Assembly (NCBI GenBank): GCA_003164785.1
Contig: PLUE01000064.1
Coordinates: 46,065-110,064 of the forward strand
Source of the DNA: Gammaproteobacteria bacterium
Lineage (GTDB): Bacteria > Pseudomonadota > Gammaproteobacteria > Steroidobacterales > Steroidobacteraceae
DNA length: 64,000 nt
Direction of reading: 5' to 3'
Made by a program: the position numbers and the translations under genes. Below, one piece after another: positions 41,596 to 50,173 of this stretch. The number at the start of each line of letters is the position of its first letter. The stretch's first letter is position 1. The notes below the pieces were generated by a model, which saw only the letters and a program-made list of their open reading frames with translations, made no database searches and had not been told where the DNA came from.

Positions 41596-42275
41596 CCGAC
41601 ACAGAGTCTGGTTACACTGCTTTGACGCGGCATCAAATGGCGGCGCGCGCAGCGCAAGATTTACGCGACGGCGATTACGTGAATCTCGGCATCGGTATCC
41701 CCATCCTCGCCGCGCGTTATATCCCGGCGGGCCGGGAAGTGATCTTCCACAGTGAGAATGGCGTGCTCGGTATGGGGCCGGCGCCACGGCCCGGTGAAGA
41801 GGACAAGGACCTCGTCGATGCGGGCAAAAGCCCCGCGACCTTGGTCACCGGCGGCGCCTACATGCATCACGCGGACTCGTTTACCATTATTCGCGGTGGA
41901 CATCTGGACGTGAGCTTGATGGGCGCATTCGAGGTGTCGGCGACGGGCGATCTTGCGAATTGGACGACCGAAGACCCCTCCTTTCCACCAGGCGTGGGTG
42001 GGGCGATGGACCTCGCGGCGGGCGCAAAGCAAGTGCGCGTATTGATGGAGCACACCAGCAAGAAGGGCGAGCCGCGGATCTTGGTGCGCTGCCGGCTGCC
42101 TTTGACGGCACAAGGTGTGGTGCGGCGGATTTACACCAACCTGGCCGTCATCGACGTCGTCGCTGGTGAACTCGTGGTGCAAGAAATAGTCCCGGGGCTC
42201 GATCACGCGGGATTGCAGCACCTTACCGACGCGCCCCTGCGATTTGCGCCGGGATGCTGCGAGCTCAGGCCTTGA
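41592..42275 (+). CDS. CoA-transferase subunit B (3-oxoadipate/3-oxoacid type)
   Basis: A 227-residue beta subunit. The catalytic glutamate lies in HSENGVLGMGP near residue 55; GGHLDVSLMGAFEVSATGDL and PGVGGAMDLAAGAKQV are standard family motifs. It overlaps subunit A by ATGA. Its C-terminus (EIVPGLDHAGLQHLTDAPLR) is as expected. The following DUF1080 lipoprotein gene begins inside the 3' end (22-nt overlap), an unusual join between a cytoplasmic enzyme and a lipoprotein. Confidence 0.87.
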   Translation: MTDTESGYTALTRHQMAARAAQDLRDGDYVNLGIGIPILAARYIPAGREVIFHSENGVLGMGPAPRPGEEDKDLVDAGKSPATLVTGGAYMHHADSFTIIRGGHLDVSLMGAFEVSATGDLANWTTEDPSFPPGVGGAMDLAAGAKQVRVLMEHTSKKGEPRILVRCRLPLTAQGVVRRIYTNLAVIDVVAGELVVQEIVPGLDHAGLQHLTDAPLRFAPGCCELRP

Positions 42276-42895
42276 GTTCTCGCTCGAGCCGGCCGTGGGC
42301 GCGTGCGTTGGTGGGCGTCGCGATCCTGGTAGTGGGAGCTTGCGCCAGTCACCCTTCTGCTCCCGGCTGGGTGACCTTGCTCGACGGAGCGAAGCCCAAC
42401 ACCCTCGAGAACTGGAATCGCGTTGGAGTCGACAATTGGCGACTTCAGGACGGCGCGATCGTCGCAGCATCGAGTCCCATGCCGGGAAGCACCTTTCTCG
42501 TCACGAAAGAAGCATATGGCGATTTCGAAATACGCGCGCAAGTCTGGGTGGATCCTGACACCAATAGCGGCATTTTCTTGCGCTGTCAGCATCCGGAGGC
42601 GATCAGCGTGAACAGTTGCTATGAAATGAACATCTGGGATACCTACAAGGTTCAATACTATGCGACGGGTTCGATTGCCTTGTTCGCGAAGGTTGATCCC
42701 GTGCCCAAGGCCGGCAACAAGTGGAGCACGTTCGACATCACCGCGCGCGGCGGCCACATACGAGTGTCGATGGACGGGCGGCTGACCGTTGAACTGGACG
42801 ACAAGACCTATGCGAGCGGTCCGATTGCGTTGCAATGGGGTGGGGGTGGCATCGTGAAATGGCGCAAGGTCGATGTGCGACGGTTGTCGCCGTGA
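42254..42895 (+). CDS. DUF1080 (3-keto-disaccharide hydrolase-like) lipoprotein
   Basis: A 213-residue protein with a lipoprotein signal (ARALVGVAILVVGAC, cysteine near residue 30) and a concanavalin-like beta-sandwich of the DUF1080 family: WVTLLDGAKPNTLENWNRVG, YGDFEIRAQVWVDPDTNSGI and YEMNIWDTY. DUF1080 members hydrolyse 3-keto-glycosides or other sugars after oxidation, which fits glycoside breakdown. The start at 42254 overlaps the CoA-transferase gene; the stop overlaps the SDR start. Confidence 0.78.
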   Translation: MLRAQALSSRSSRPWARALVGVAILVVGACASHPSAPGWVTLLDGAKPNTLENWNRVGVDNWRLQDGAIVAASSPMPGSTFLVTKEAYGDFEIRAQVWVDPDTNSGIFLRCQHPEAISVNSCYEMNIWDTYKVQYYATGSIALFAKVDPVPKAGNKWSTFDITARGGHIRVSMDGRLTVELDDKTYASGPIALQWGGGGIVKWRKVDVRRLSP

Positions 42896-43680
42896 CATCG
42901 CCGGTGAGCGAAACATCGCCGGCGCAGGCGCCCGCTTCGGCCAGCTATCCGGACCTGGCTGGCAAGGTGGTCTTCATCACCGGCGGCGCGTCCGGCATCG
43001 GCGCCGCCCATTGTCGCGCGTTCGCTCGCGTCGGCGCGCAAGTGGTGTTCGTCGACATTCAGCGCGACGTCGGGCACGCGCTGTGCCATGCGCTTCCCGG
43101 TTCGCTATTCATTCAATGCGATTTGACCGATCTCGGCGCTCTTGCGGCTGCGATAGAGATTGCACGTGCAGAATGTGGACCGATCGCCTGCTTAATCAAC
43201 AATGCGGCCGTGGATCAGCGCAAGGACATGGAACAACTCGATGCAGAAGATTTCCAGTGGATGATGGACGTAAACCTACGTCATGTGATTTTCGCCGCGC
43301 AGGCGGTGATCCCGCAAATGCGATCCCTCGGCGGCGGCGTGATCATCAATACGAGTTCCACCGCGTGGCTCACAGGTATTGGCGAATTGCCGTTGTACAG
43401 CGCAGCGAAAGCTGCAATCGTCGGTTTCACGAATTCGCTCGCGCGCCGTGTGGGGGCCGAGCGGATCCGCGTCAACGCGATTGCGCCAGGCTTTGTCCCA
43501 ACCGACCGCCAGCGAAGTCTTTGGTTCGACGGTGAAGCCGAACGCGCGGTGATCGCGCGGCAGTGCTTGCCGGATGCGATTCAGCCGGACGATGTCGCCA
43601 ACCTCGCACTGTTTCTCTGTTCGGATGCGGCGCGGATGATCACCAAGCAGGTCTTGGTCGTCAATGCGGGTTTGACTTAA
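42892..43680 (+). CDS. Short-chain dehydrogenase/reductase
   Basis: A 262-residue classical SDR. The NAD(P) motif VFITGGASGIGAAH begins around residue 25, NNAAVD is the NNAG equivalent, the catalytic serine is in INTSSTAWLTG, and YSAAKAA supplies tyrosine and lysine. It starts with GTG 42892 inside the DUF1080 stop (GTGA overlap). An acidic residue after the second strand (VDIQRD) favours NAD. The substrate may be a sugar acid or hydroxy acid. Its TAA shares the palindromic TTAA with the stop of the convergent GntR gene. Confidence 0.85.
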   Translation: MTSPVSETSPAQAPASASYPDLAGKVVFITGGASGIGAAHCRAFARVGAQVVFVDIQRDVGHALCHALPGSLFIQCDLTDLGALAAAIEIARAECGPIACLINNAAVDQRKDMEQLDAEDFQWMMDVNLRHVIFAAQAVIPQMRSLGGGVIINTSSTAWLTGIGELPLYSAAKAAIVGFTNSLARRVGAERIRVNAIAPGFVPTDRQRSLWFDGEAERAVIARQCLPDAIQPDDVANLALFLCSDAARMITKQVLVVNAGLT

Positions 43681-44369
43681 GTCCTGTGGAACCCGACCCG
43701 TGTGGCTTGCGTTACGCTCTTGTGCCGGGACTGCTCGAGGTAGGCGTTCTTCGCGGGTTGGATATGTTTTCCGAGCAACTCCACGAACGCATCGCGCTCG
43801 CCGCGCCGCAAATATTCGATCATGGATGCATGCTCCTGGCAGACATCCGCCAACAATTTCGGGTTGCCGATACTGTATGAACGGATCGCGTGGGTCTTGA
43901 AATGCAGCTGCTCGATGACCTCTGTCAGAGATTTGTTGCCGCTGGCCGCAAACAGCGTCTGATGAAACAACAGATTCTCGCGGAACACCCGGCGCAGGTC
44001 TCCACGGCCGACAGCCTCGCAGTGTCTTTCGTGCACCCGCGTCAATTCGGCGAGCAGTTCGGGGGCTGCCGGGAGCGGAATGAGCTTGCCCGCACAAGTT
44101 TCTACCAGCGTTCGGACGACGTAGAGCTGCTCTACTTCGGTCGCGCTGTAATCGCGTACGGTCGCGCCGCGATTGGGATGCCGTACGACGATGCCCATCG
44201 AATGGAGGTCGACCAACGCTTGGCGAATCACATGGCGCTTGACTTGAAAGCGCTCGGACAATTCTTCCTCGACCAGACGTTCCCGCGGTGCCAACAGGCC
44301 CAAAGCGATTTCTTCCTCCAAGGTCGCGGCGATATCTGCCGCCGAAATCGTCTTCACCGCCGTACGCAA
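43677..44369 (-). CDS. GntR-family regulator, FadR/FCD subfamily
   Basis: A 230-residue regulator. The winged helix is in the first 75 residues (RLVEEELSERFQVKRHVIRQ, then ALVDLHSMGIVVRHPNRGA) and an all-helical FCD ligand domain follows with metal-type histidines (FHQTLFAASGN, EHASMIEYLRRG). Such proteins usually repress sugar-acid, aldonate or aromatic-acid operons and bind near-palindromes with GT/AC ends. The palindrome at 44454-44477 lies between this gene and the divergent enolase-superfamily operon, so it is the natural candidate operator. Confidence 0.85.
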   Translation of the reverse strand: MRTAVKTISAADIAATLEEEIALGLLAPRERLVEEELSERFQVKRHVIRQALVDLHSMGIVVRHPNRGATVRDYSATEVEQLYVVRTLVETCAGKLIPLPAAPELLAELTRVHERHCEAVGRGDLRRVFRENLLFHQTLFAASGNKSLTEVIEQLHFKTHAIRSYSIGNPKLLADVCQEHASMIEYLRRGERDAFVELLGKHIQPAKNAYLEQSRHKSVTQATRVGFHRT

Positions 44370-44453
44370 AGGAGCACCTCCCTCAAGTTGTCACCCTGTT
44401 CGTGTCGCCTATTGGACCACGTCGGCGCACGGTTTCAAAATTTATGTGCCAAA

Positions 44454-44477
44454 ATTGTTGACAAAATAGTTAATAAT
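44454..44477 (+). promoter_or_regulatory. GntR-type operator, site 2
   Basis: The palindrome ATTGTTGAC-N6-GTTAATAAT lies 85 nt upstream of the GntR start and 91 nt upstream of the enolase-superfamily gene, between the divergent genes. TTGACA within it may act as -35. The same palindrome, including the arm sequences, occurs at 50112-50135. Confidence 0.65.
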
Positions 44478-44568
44478 CTTCAAGGTGACGCCTGTGCGCT
44501 CGAGCTGGAACAAACTTGACGCAGCGAACCAATAAGATCGATCAACGCCTGATATACAAGGTTTCGAC

Positions 44569-45693
44569 ATGTCCCAGATCACCGCCGTGCGCGCGCGTGG
44601 CATCAGCATCCCTCTCGATTCAGTGACGTCATTGTCCAGCCGCGTCGTCAAGGCGCGGCATTACGGCATTGTGGAAGTCGAGGCGAACGATGGGTTCAAG
44701 GGCATCGGATTTTGTTATGTCGGCAGCACGGGTGCGGGATTCTTCGCACAGGTCGTGACGGAATTACTCTCACCGGTGCTCATGGGGCAGGACCCCTACC
44801 GCACGGAAGGGCTATGGGCGGAGATGTATCAGGAGGCTTTGCTGCAAGGCAGGGCGGGAACGGTCGTGCGTGCGATCAGCGCGCTCGATACCGCGCTTTG
44901 GGATCGCAACGCACGTGCGGTCGGATTGCCTCTCTATAAGTTCCTTGGCGCCGTTAACTGCGAGAGCGTCCCGGCCTATGCGAGCGGCGGCTATTTCTTG
45001 GCGGGAAAGACCCCCGCGCATTTGGCGGCGGAGATGCGTGGTTACGTCGATAGCGGTTTCACCGCCGTCAAAATCAAAGTCGGCAAGCACGATATTGCAG
45101 GGGAGGAGGCGCGCATCGCGGCTGTTCGCGAGGCAATCGGACCGGATACGATCCTCATGCTGGATGCCAACAACGCTTGGTCGGATTTGCCGACGGCGCT
45201 GCGCTTCGTGCAAATGTACGAGAAATACGATCCGTATTTCATCGAGGAACCCTTCAGTCCCGACGACATCGATAATCATGCTCGGCTCGCCGAAAGATCC
45301 CCGGTTCCTGTAGCGACCGGCGAGATCGAGGTCGGCCGCTGGCGCTTCAAGGAGCTATTGATGGCGGGAGGTGCGATGATCCTGCAAACCGATGCGGCCG
45401 TCTGCGGGGGCATCAGCGAGTTCCGGCGAATCGCGGCAACGGCGGCGAGCCATGGCGTCACGCTGTGCCCACACTGGTTTCATGACCTGCACTCGCACCT
45501 GGTGGCAGCCACGCCAAATGCACGCTATGTGGAATATTTTGCGGACGATCAGGTGCTCAACTTTCGACGGCTCATCACCAAGCAGTTGCAGGTCGCCCAA
45601 GGTCGGATCCTGTTACCGACAGAACCTGGGCTCGGCTTCGACTTCGACGCGCAGGCCGTCGAGCGTTATGCGCTCGGGCCGTGGAGCCATTGA
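44569..45693 (+). CDS. Enolase-superfamily (mandelate racemase/muconate-lactonizing) dehydratase
   Basis: A 374-residue protein with capping domain and modified TIM barrel. Visible active-site elements: FTAVKIKVG (KxK on strand 2), MLDANNAW (first metal aspartate), FIEEPF (second metal glutamate), ATGEIEVG (third), and LCPHWFHDLHSHL supplying histidine. This set fits acid-sugar dehydratases of the mandelate racemase subgroup. The product would be a 2-keto-3-deoxy acid, which the coupled aldolase can split. The stop overlaps the aldolase start by TGATG. Confidence 0.85.
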   Translation: MSQITAVRARGISIPLDSVTSLSSRVVKARHYGIVEVEANDGFKGIGFCYVGSTGAGFFAQVVTELLSPVLMGQDPYRTEGLWAEMYQEALLQGRAGTVVRAISALDTALWDRNARAVGLPLYKFLGAVNCESVPAYASGGYFLAGKTPAHLAAEMRGYVDSGFTAVKIKVGKHDIAGEEARIAAVREAIGPDTILMLDANNAWSDLPTALRFVQMYEKYDPYFIEEPFSPDDIDNHARLAERSPVPVATGEIEVGRWRFKELLMAGGAMILQTDAAVCGGISEFRRIAATAASHGVTLCPHWFHDLHSHLVAATPNARYVEYFADDQVLNFRRLITKQLQVAQGRILLPTEPGLGFDFDAQAVERYALGPWSH

Positions 45694-46472
45694 TGGTCAG
45701 CGCCGTTGCTCCTAACGCGTTCAAACAAGGTCTCGCCACGGGCCGCCGCCAGCTGGGACTCTGGCTGGCACTCGACAGCCCCAACGCCACCGAGATACTC
45801 GCCGGGGCGGGATACGAATGGATGCTGCTCGACCTTGAACACAACTGCATCGACGTCGCGAGCGTTGTCGATCATCTGCGCGCGGCACGGGGCGGCACCG
45901 CGGAACTCGTCGTACGCGTGCCCATCTCGGGTGATGTGGTGTTGTTCAAGCGCCTGCTCGATGCGGGCGTACGCTCGTTCATGGTGCCCATGGTGCAGTC
46001 GGCAGAGCAGGCGCGCGAGATCGTTGCGGCGACACGTTATCCGCCCCATGGGATTCGTGGCATTGCCGGCAATTCCCGTGCGAGTAACTACAGTCGTATC
46101 CCTGATTATTTCGATCGGTGCAGCGAGCAACATTGCATCGTCGCCCAGCTCGAGTCGACGCAGGCGGTCGATGCGATCCAGTCGATTGGCGCCGTCGATG
46201 GTATCGATGGACTGTTCATCGGACCGAACGATCTCGCCGGGAGCATGGGTTTGATCGGCAAGACCTCGTTACCGGCGGTCAAGTCGAAGATCGCTGAGGC
46301 TTTATACGCGATCAAGGCCACCGGCAAGGCTGCAGGCATTCTCAATTTCGCACCCGCCGAAGCGAGTCACTTGTTTCGCGCCGGCTTCAGCTTCATCGCG
46401 GTCGGCGGAGACGCCGCGATCCTGGCCCGCCGCAGCGAAGCGCTACGTGCTGAAATTCTTTCGGATTCTTGA
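45693..46472 (+). CDS. HpcH/HpaI-family class II aldolase
   Basis: A 259-residue metal-dependent aldolase: LGLWLALDSPNATEILAGAG, then YEWMLLDLEHN, the arginine segment YPPHGIRGIAGNSRASNY, the metal glutamate in VAQLES and GLFIGPNDLAGSMG. The family cleaves 4-hydroxy-2-oxo acids or 2-keto-3-deoxy sugar acids to pyruvate and an aldehyde. ATG 45693 overlaps the upstream stop; an in-frame GTG 12 nt earlier is possible. The aldehyde dehydrogenase encoded 12 nt downstream would oxidise its aldehyde product. Confidence 0.87.
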   Translation: MVSAVAPNAFKQGLATGRRQLGLWLALDSPNATEILAGAGYEWMLLDLEHNCIDVASVVDHLRAARGGTAELVVRVPISGDVVLFKRLLDAGVRSFMVPMVQSAEQAREIVAATRYPPHGIRGIAGNSRASNYSRIPDYFDRCSEQHCIVAQLESTQAVDAIQSIGAVDGIDGLFIGPNDLAGSMGLIGKTSLPAVKSKIAEALYAIKATGKAAGILNFAPAEASHLFRAGFSFIAVGGDAAILARRSEALRAEILSDS

Positions 46473-46484
46473 AGGAGCGCCCCC

Positions 46485-47921
46485 ATGTATGAGTCGAGCC
46501 TGTGGATCAATGGTCGTGCCATCGAGGAGACGGCGGCGGCGCGAATCGACGTGGTGAATCCGGCAACCGAGGAGCTTCTCGGGACGGCGCCCACTGCCGG
46601 GCCGGCGGAAGTCGCAGCAGCGGTCGAGGCGGCACAGCATGGGTTTGACGTGTGGAGCCGCACGACTCCCTGGGATCGTGCCATCGTCCTCAGGCGGATC
46701 GCGGCTTTGATGCGCGAGCGTGCCGAGGACCTCGTGACCCTCGTTACGCTCGAAATCGGTAAGACGCGGCTCGAGTCGCGGATCGAGGTCACGGCCGCCA
46801 CTGAATACTTCGATTGGGCGGCCGAAGAGGCTCGGCGATTGGGCGGCTACTTTCGCAGCGGCAGGACTGCCGGCAGCCGACTCGAGGTGGATCATGAGCC
46901 TGTGGGCATCGTACTGGCGCTTGCCGCGTGGAACTATCCCATCATCCTCGCGAGCCGCAAGCTCGCGATGTCACTCGCGGCGGGATGTTCGGTCATCTTG
47001 AGGCCTGCGGAAGAAGCACCCGGCTGCGTCTCGGCGCTGATTCGATGTCTGCACGATGCGGGGGTTCCCGCGGGCGTCGTGAACCTGCTGATCGGTTCTC
47101 CGGGCGCCGTGGTTGAACCGTTGATGGCGAACCCCGCCGTACGCAAGGTGAGCTTCACAGGTTCGACTCGTGTGGGGCAGTTGCTGGTTGCCCAGAGTGC
47201 ACACACGGTCAAGCGCCTGACCATGGAGCTCGGCGGCCACGCGCCGTTCATCGTGCTCGCGGATGCCGACGTGGAGAAGGCGGCGTCGATGGCGGTAACC
47301 GCTCGAATGCGCTGTGCCGGTCAGGTCTGCACGGCACCGAGTCGCTTTTACGTCGATCGCTCCATTGGTGAGGCATTCACCGAGCGCGTCACCGCGTTGT
47401 CACGGGCGCTCAAGGTCGGTAACGGCATGGACGACAGTGTGCAGATGGGGCCGCTCGCGACGCGGCGGCAGCAGGAGCGTGCACAGCGCTTGGTGGCTGA
47501 TGCGCGGGATCGCGGTGCACGCGTCACCTGCGGCGGCGGCCGGCCGCTCGGCTTCAATGCGGGTTATTTCTTCGAGCCGACCGTGTTGACCAACCTTCCG
47601 GACGCCGCCGCGATCCTGCACGAGGAACCGTTCACCCCGATCGCCGCAATCGTGACCGTGGAGAATGCAGAGGAAGCGGTGCGGCGCGCCAATGCCGTCG
47701 AGTTCGGGCTGGCTGCCTACGTGTTCGGGCGATCGAGCGACGCGATCGGGCGCGTCACGTCGAAACTCCAGGTCGGAGTCATCGGCGTCAACACGGTCGC
47801 GGTCGCCATGGCGGAGATGCCATTCGGCGGCGTCAAGCAAAGCGGCTATGGGCGCGAGGGCGGTGTCGAGAGCATTCACGATTTCCTGAGCACCAAGTTC
47901 GTCCATCACGCGCCGGGTTGA
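46485..47921 (+). CDS. NAD(P)-dependent aldehyde dehydrogenase
   Basis: A 478-residue aldehyde dehydrogenase: LAAWNYPIILASRKLAMSLA (asparagine for the oxyanion hole), FTGSTRVGQLLV, general base MELGGHAPFIVLADAD and nucleophile RCAGQVCTAPSRF. Succinate-semialdehyde and glycolaldehyde dehydrogenases share these features. Its place after the aldolase suggests oxidation of a semialdehyde or small hydroxyaldehyde. AAGGAG precedes ATG 46485. It differs strongly from the enzyme at 26672-28144, so the two are not recent duplicates. Confidence 0.87.
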   Translation: MYESSLWINGRAIEETAAARIDVVNPATEELLGTAPTAGPAEVAAAVEAAQHGFDVWSRTTPWDRAIVLRRIAALMRERAEDLVTLVTLEIGKTRLESRIEVTAATEYFDWAAEEARRLGGYFRSGRTAGSRLEVDHEPVGIVLALAAWNYPIILASRKLAMSLAAGCSVILRPAEEAPGCVSALIRCLHDAGVPAGVVNLLIGSPGAVVEPLMANPAVRKVSFTGSTRVGQLLVAQSAHTVKRLTMELGGHAPFIVLADADVEKAASMAVTARMRCAGQVCTAPSRFYVDRSIGEAFTERVTALSRALKVGNGMDDSVQMGPLATRRQQERAQRLVADARDRGARVTCGGGRPLGFNAGYFFEPTVLTNLPDAAAILHEEPFTPIAAIVTVENAEEAVRRANAVEFGLAAYVFGRSSDAIGRVTSKLQVGVIGVNTVAVAMAEMPFGGVKQSGYGREGGVESIHDFLSTKFVHHAPG

Positions 47922-47926
47922 TCGCC

Positions 47927-48349
47927 ATGACCACTTCCACCAGGGCGAAGCCGGTGCCCACCCCCGAAACGCGGCATTATTGGGAGGGCGCGCTTGCCGG
48001 CGAATTGCGACTGCAGCGTTGCGAATCCTGCAATCAGGCCTATTTCCCGCCGCGGCCTTTCTGTCCGGTCTGTGCGTCGCGTCACGTGCACATGTTCGTT
48101 GCGAGCGGGAAAGCGACTCTCTATAGCTACGCGATCAACCACCGCCCGGTCCCTGGTTTCACCCCACCGTATGCGATCGCAGTAGTGCAGTTGGCGGAGG
48201 GGCCGCGTTTGATGAGCAACATCGTGGATGTCGAACAAACTCCGGAAGCTCTCACACTCGATATGGCACTGGAAGTCACGTTCTTGCGCATCGACGATGA
48301 CATCGCCTTACCCGTGTTTCGTCCGGCGACGCAGGGCGATTCCCCATGA
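47927..48349 (+). CDS. DUF35 Zn-ribbon/OB-fold protein, thiolase partner
   Basis: A 140-residue protein with a rubredoxin-like zinc ribbon (LQRCESCNQAYFPPRPFCPV followed by CA) and an OB-fold (GKATLYSYAINHRPVPGFTP). DUF35 proteins bind CoA esters and form complexes with SCP2-type thiolases or HMG-CoA synthase-like enzymes, and the next gene (ATGA overlap) encodes such a thiolase. The pair would carry out C-C cleavage of a CoA thioester, as in the steroid-side-chain retro-aldolases. Confidence 0.85.
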   Translation: MTTSTRAKPVPTPETRHYWEGALAGELRLQRCESCNQAYFPPRPFCPVCASRHVHMFVASGKATLYSYAINHRPVPGFTPPYAIAVVQLAEGPRLMSNIVDVEQTPEALTLDMALEVTFLRIDDDIALPVFRPATQGDSP

Positions 48350-49485
48350 AGCGCAACGCCGTCGCGATCGTCGGGGCCGCCGAGACCACGCGTCTCGGCG
48401 TCGTGCCGGAGATGTCGCAGATCCAGTTGCACGCGGACGCGGCCTTCAATGCCCTCGCCGATGCCGGACTCAAGCTTCAGGACATCGACGGCCTCGCATG
48501 TGCCAATGAAACGCCGGTGCAGATTGCGCAATATCTTGGACTGGCACCGAATTGGGTCGACGGCACCGCGGTCGGCGGTTGCTCGTTCATGATGCACGTG
48601 CGCCATGCCGCGGCCGCAATCGAGGCGGGACTGTGCACGACGGTGTTGATCACCCATGGCGAGAGCGGGCGCTCGAAAATCGGCAAACCGCCAATCGTCA
48701 TCCGTCCCGACAGCCTCAACGGTCAGTTCGAGCAACCCTATGGTGTCATGGGACCGCCGACGCTGTTCCCGATTCCGGTGCTGCGCTACATGAAGACCTA
48801 TGGCATCACGGACGAGCAACTGGCGATGGTGTCGGTCGTACAGCGCGAATGGGCAGCCCTCAACCCGCGCGCCACGTTCAAGGATGCGATCACGGTCGAC
48901 GATGTGCTCAATTCACGCATGATCAACTATCCGCTGCGACTGCTGCAGTGTTGTCTGGTGACCGACGGCGGCGGGGCGCTGATCTTGACGAGTGCCGAGC
49001 GCGCCCGGGATTTCCCGCAACGTCCTGTCTATATTCTCGGCGCCGGTGAAAGCGTGGAATCGCCGATGGTGAGCCAGATGCAGAGTTTCGGCTCGGCGCG
49101 CGCGTGGCGACAATCGGCGGCGAACGCTTTTCAGGAAGCCGGAATCAAGCACGCGGACGTCGATCATCTGATGATCTACGATGCCTTTGCGCATCTGCCG
49201 CTGTATGGGCTCGGTGATCTCGGCTTCATGCCGCACGAGGCGGCTGGAGAATTCATCGCGGCGCGCCACACGGCGCCCGGCGGTCGCTTGCCGCTCAACA
49301 CGAACGGTGGTGGCCTGAGCTACATGCATCCCGGTTTGTATGGCATGTATGCTCTACAAGAAAGCGTCCGGCAGATGCGCGGCACGGCCCCGGCGCAAGT
49401 CCCGGGCGCAGAGATTTCGGTGTGCCACGGCAATGGCAGCATTTTTGCGGCCGCTGCTACGATCGTCTTCGGTAATTGCGTGTAA
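48346..49485 (+). CDS. SCP2/thiolase-like acyltransferase or retro-aldolase
   Basis: A 379-residue thiolase-fold protein. The first half contains VGAAETTRLGVVPEMSQIQL and the candidate cysteine in GTAVGGCSFMMHVRHAAAAI; the second half contains LPLNTNGGGLSYMHPGLYGM and SVCHGNGSIFAA. The classical thiolase CxGxG end reads CHGNG here, so it is closer to the SCP-x/Ltp2-type retro-aldolases that act with DUF35 partners. It overlaps the DUF35 gene. Its substrate would be a CoA ester formed by a ligase or by the CoA-transferase. Confidence 0.82.
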   Translation: MKRNAVAIVGAAETTRLGVVPEMSQIQLHADAAFNALADAGLKLQDIDGLACANETPVQIAQYLGLAPNWVDGTAVGGCSFMMHVRHAAAAIEAGLCTTVLITHGESGRSKIGKPPIVIRPDSLNGQFEQPYGVMGPPTLFPIPVLRYMKTYGITDEQLAMVSVVQREWAALNPRATFKDAITVDDVLNSRMINYPLRLLQCCLVTDGGGALILTSAERARDFPQRPVYILGAGESVESPMVSQMQSFGSARAWRQSAANAFQEAGIKHADVDHLMIYDAFAHLPLYGLGDLGFMPHEAAGEFIAARHTAPGGRLPLNTNGGGLSYMHPGLYGMYALQESVRQMRGTAPAQVPGAEISVCHGNGSIFAAAATIVFGNCV

Positions 49486-49505
49486 GCGCCTGTAAGCGCC
49501 GCCGC

Positions 49506-50048
49506 TCAACATCCGTCGATCAATATGAAGGCCATGCGGCAGGGTTCGGTCGAACGGTTCGCCCAGGCATGATTGGTCCCGCGTTGTACGACCACGTCGC
49601 CAGCCTTCAACAAGGTTTCGTCCTTGTCGAGCACCAGATAGACCTCGCCCGAAAGCACGATGCCGTAGTCGACCGTTTTGGTTCGATGCATCAGCGGATG
49701 GCGCGGGTTTTCGTCCTCGATCGTCGAAGCATGCGCGGACCCATAGGCGGCAAACGCCGCCTTGGCAGTGGCCCGATCCAGGGTATGAATGTAGGTCGAT
49801 TCGGGCGGATGAACGACGATGCGGCAGACGGTGCCATTCGGACCTGGTTCGATCGAGCGGGGACGCAGCGTCGGCTCGCCAGTTTGATTGATCTCGGCCG
49901 GCATCGAGGTGGTCGCCCAGATCTCGTTGGCCGAATAGCCCGGCCGTTGGGGGATTTCGTACACCACCGGCGTGATGCCGTCGGATACGATGATCGCCTT
50001 GCCGTCGGTGTCATGTCCGGTCACCACGCGACGCACATTACCGCCCAT
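49506..50048 (-). CDS. Cupin-domain protein
   Basis: A 180-residue protein with a C-terminal cupin (MHRTKTVDYGIVLSGEVYLV and GDVVVQRGTNHAWANRS) and an N-terminal extension (YEIPQRPGYSANEIWATTSM). AGGAGGTTCTT directly before ATG 50048 is a strong ribosome-binding site. It diverges from the ABC importer operon, with GntR-type site 3 between the two. Cupins of this shape are found in aromatic and sugar-acid operons as isomerases or unknown enzymes; the function is not assigned. Confidence 0.78.
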   Translation of the reverse strand: MGGNVRRVVTGHDTDGKAIIVSDGITPVVYEIPQRPGYSANEIWATTSMPAEINQTGEPTLRPRSIEPGPNGTVCRIVVHPPESTYIHTLDRATAKAAFAAYGSAHASTIEDENPRHPLMHRTKTVDYGIVLSGEVYLVLDKDETLLKAGDVVVQRGTNHAWANRSTEPCRMAFILIDGC

Positions 50049-50111
50049 AAGAACCTCCTCACTCTATATTCGTATAGGGCGAGTGTGGCCGGTACTTCGA
50101 TATTTATCAAT

Positions 50112-50135
50112 ATTGTTGACAAAAAAGTTAATAAT
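50112..50135 (+). promoter_or_regulatory. GntR-type operator, site 3
   Basis: The palindrome ATTGTTGAC-N6-GTTAATAAT has arms identical to those of site 2. It lies 64 nt upstream of the cupin start and 38 nt upstream of the substrate-binding protein start, so one site could control both divergent units. The bases TTGACA inside it resemble a -35 box. Confidence 0.65.
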
Positions 50136-50173
50136 CGGCATGGTGCGATGACAATGGCGGCGGCGGGGGAACT

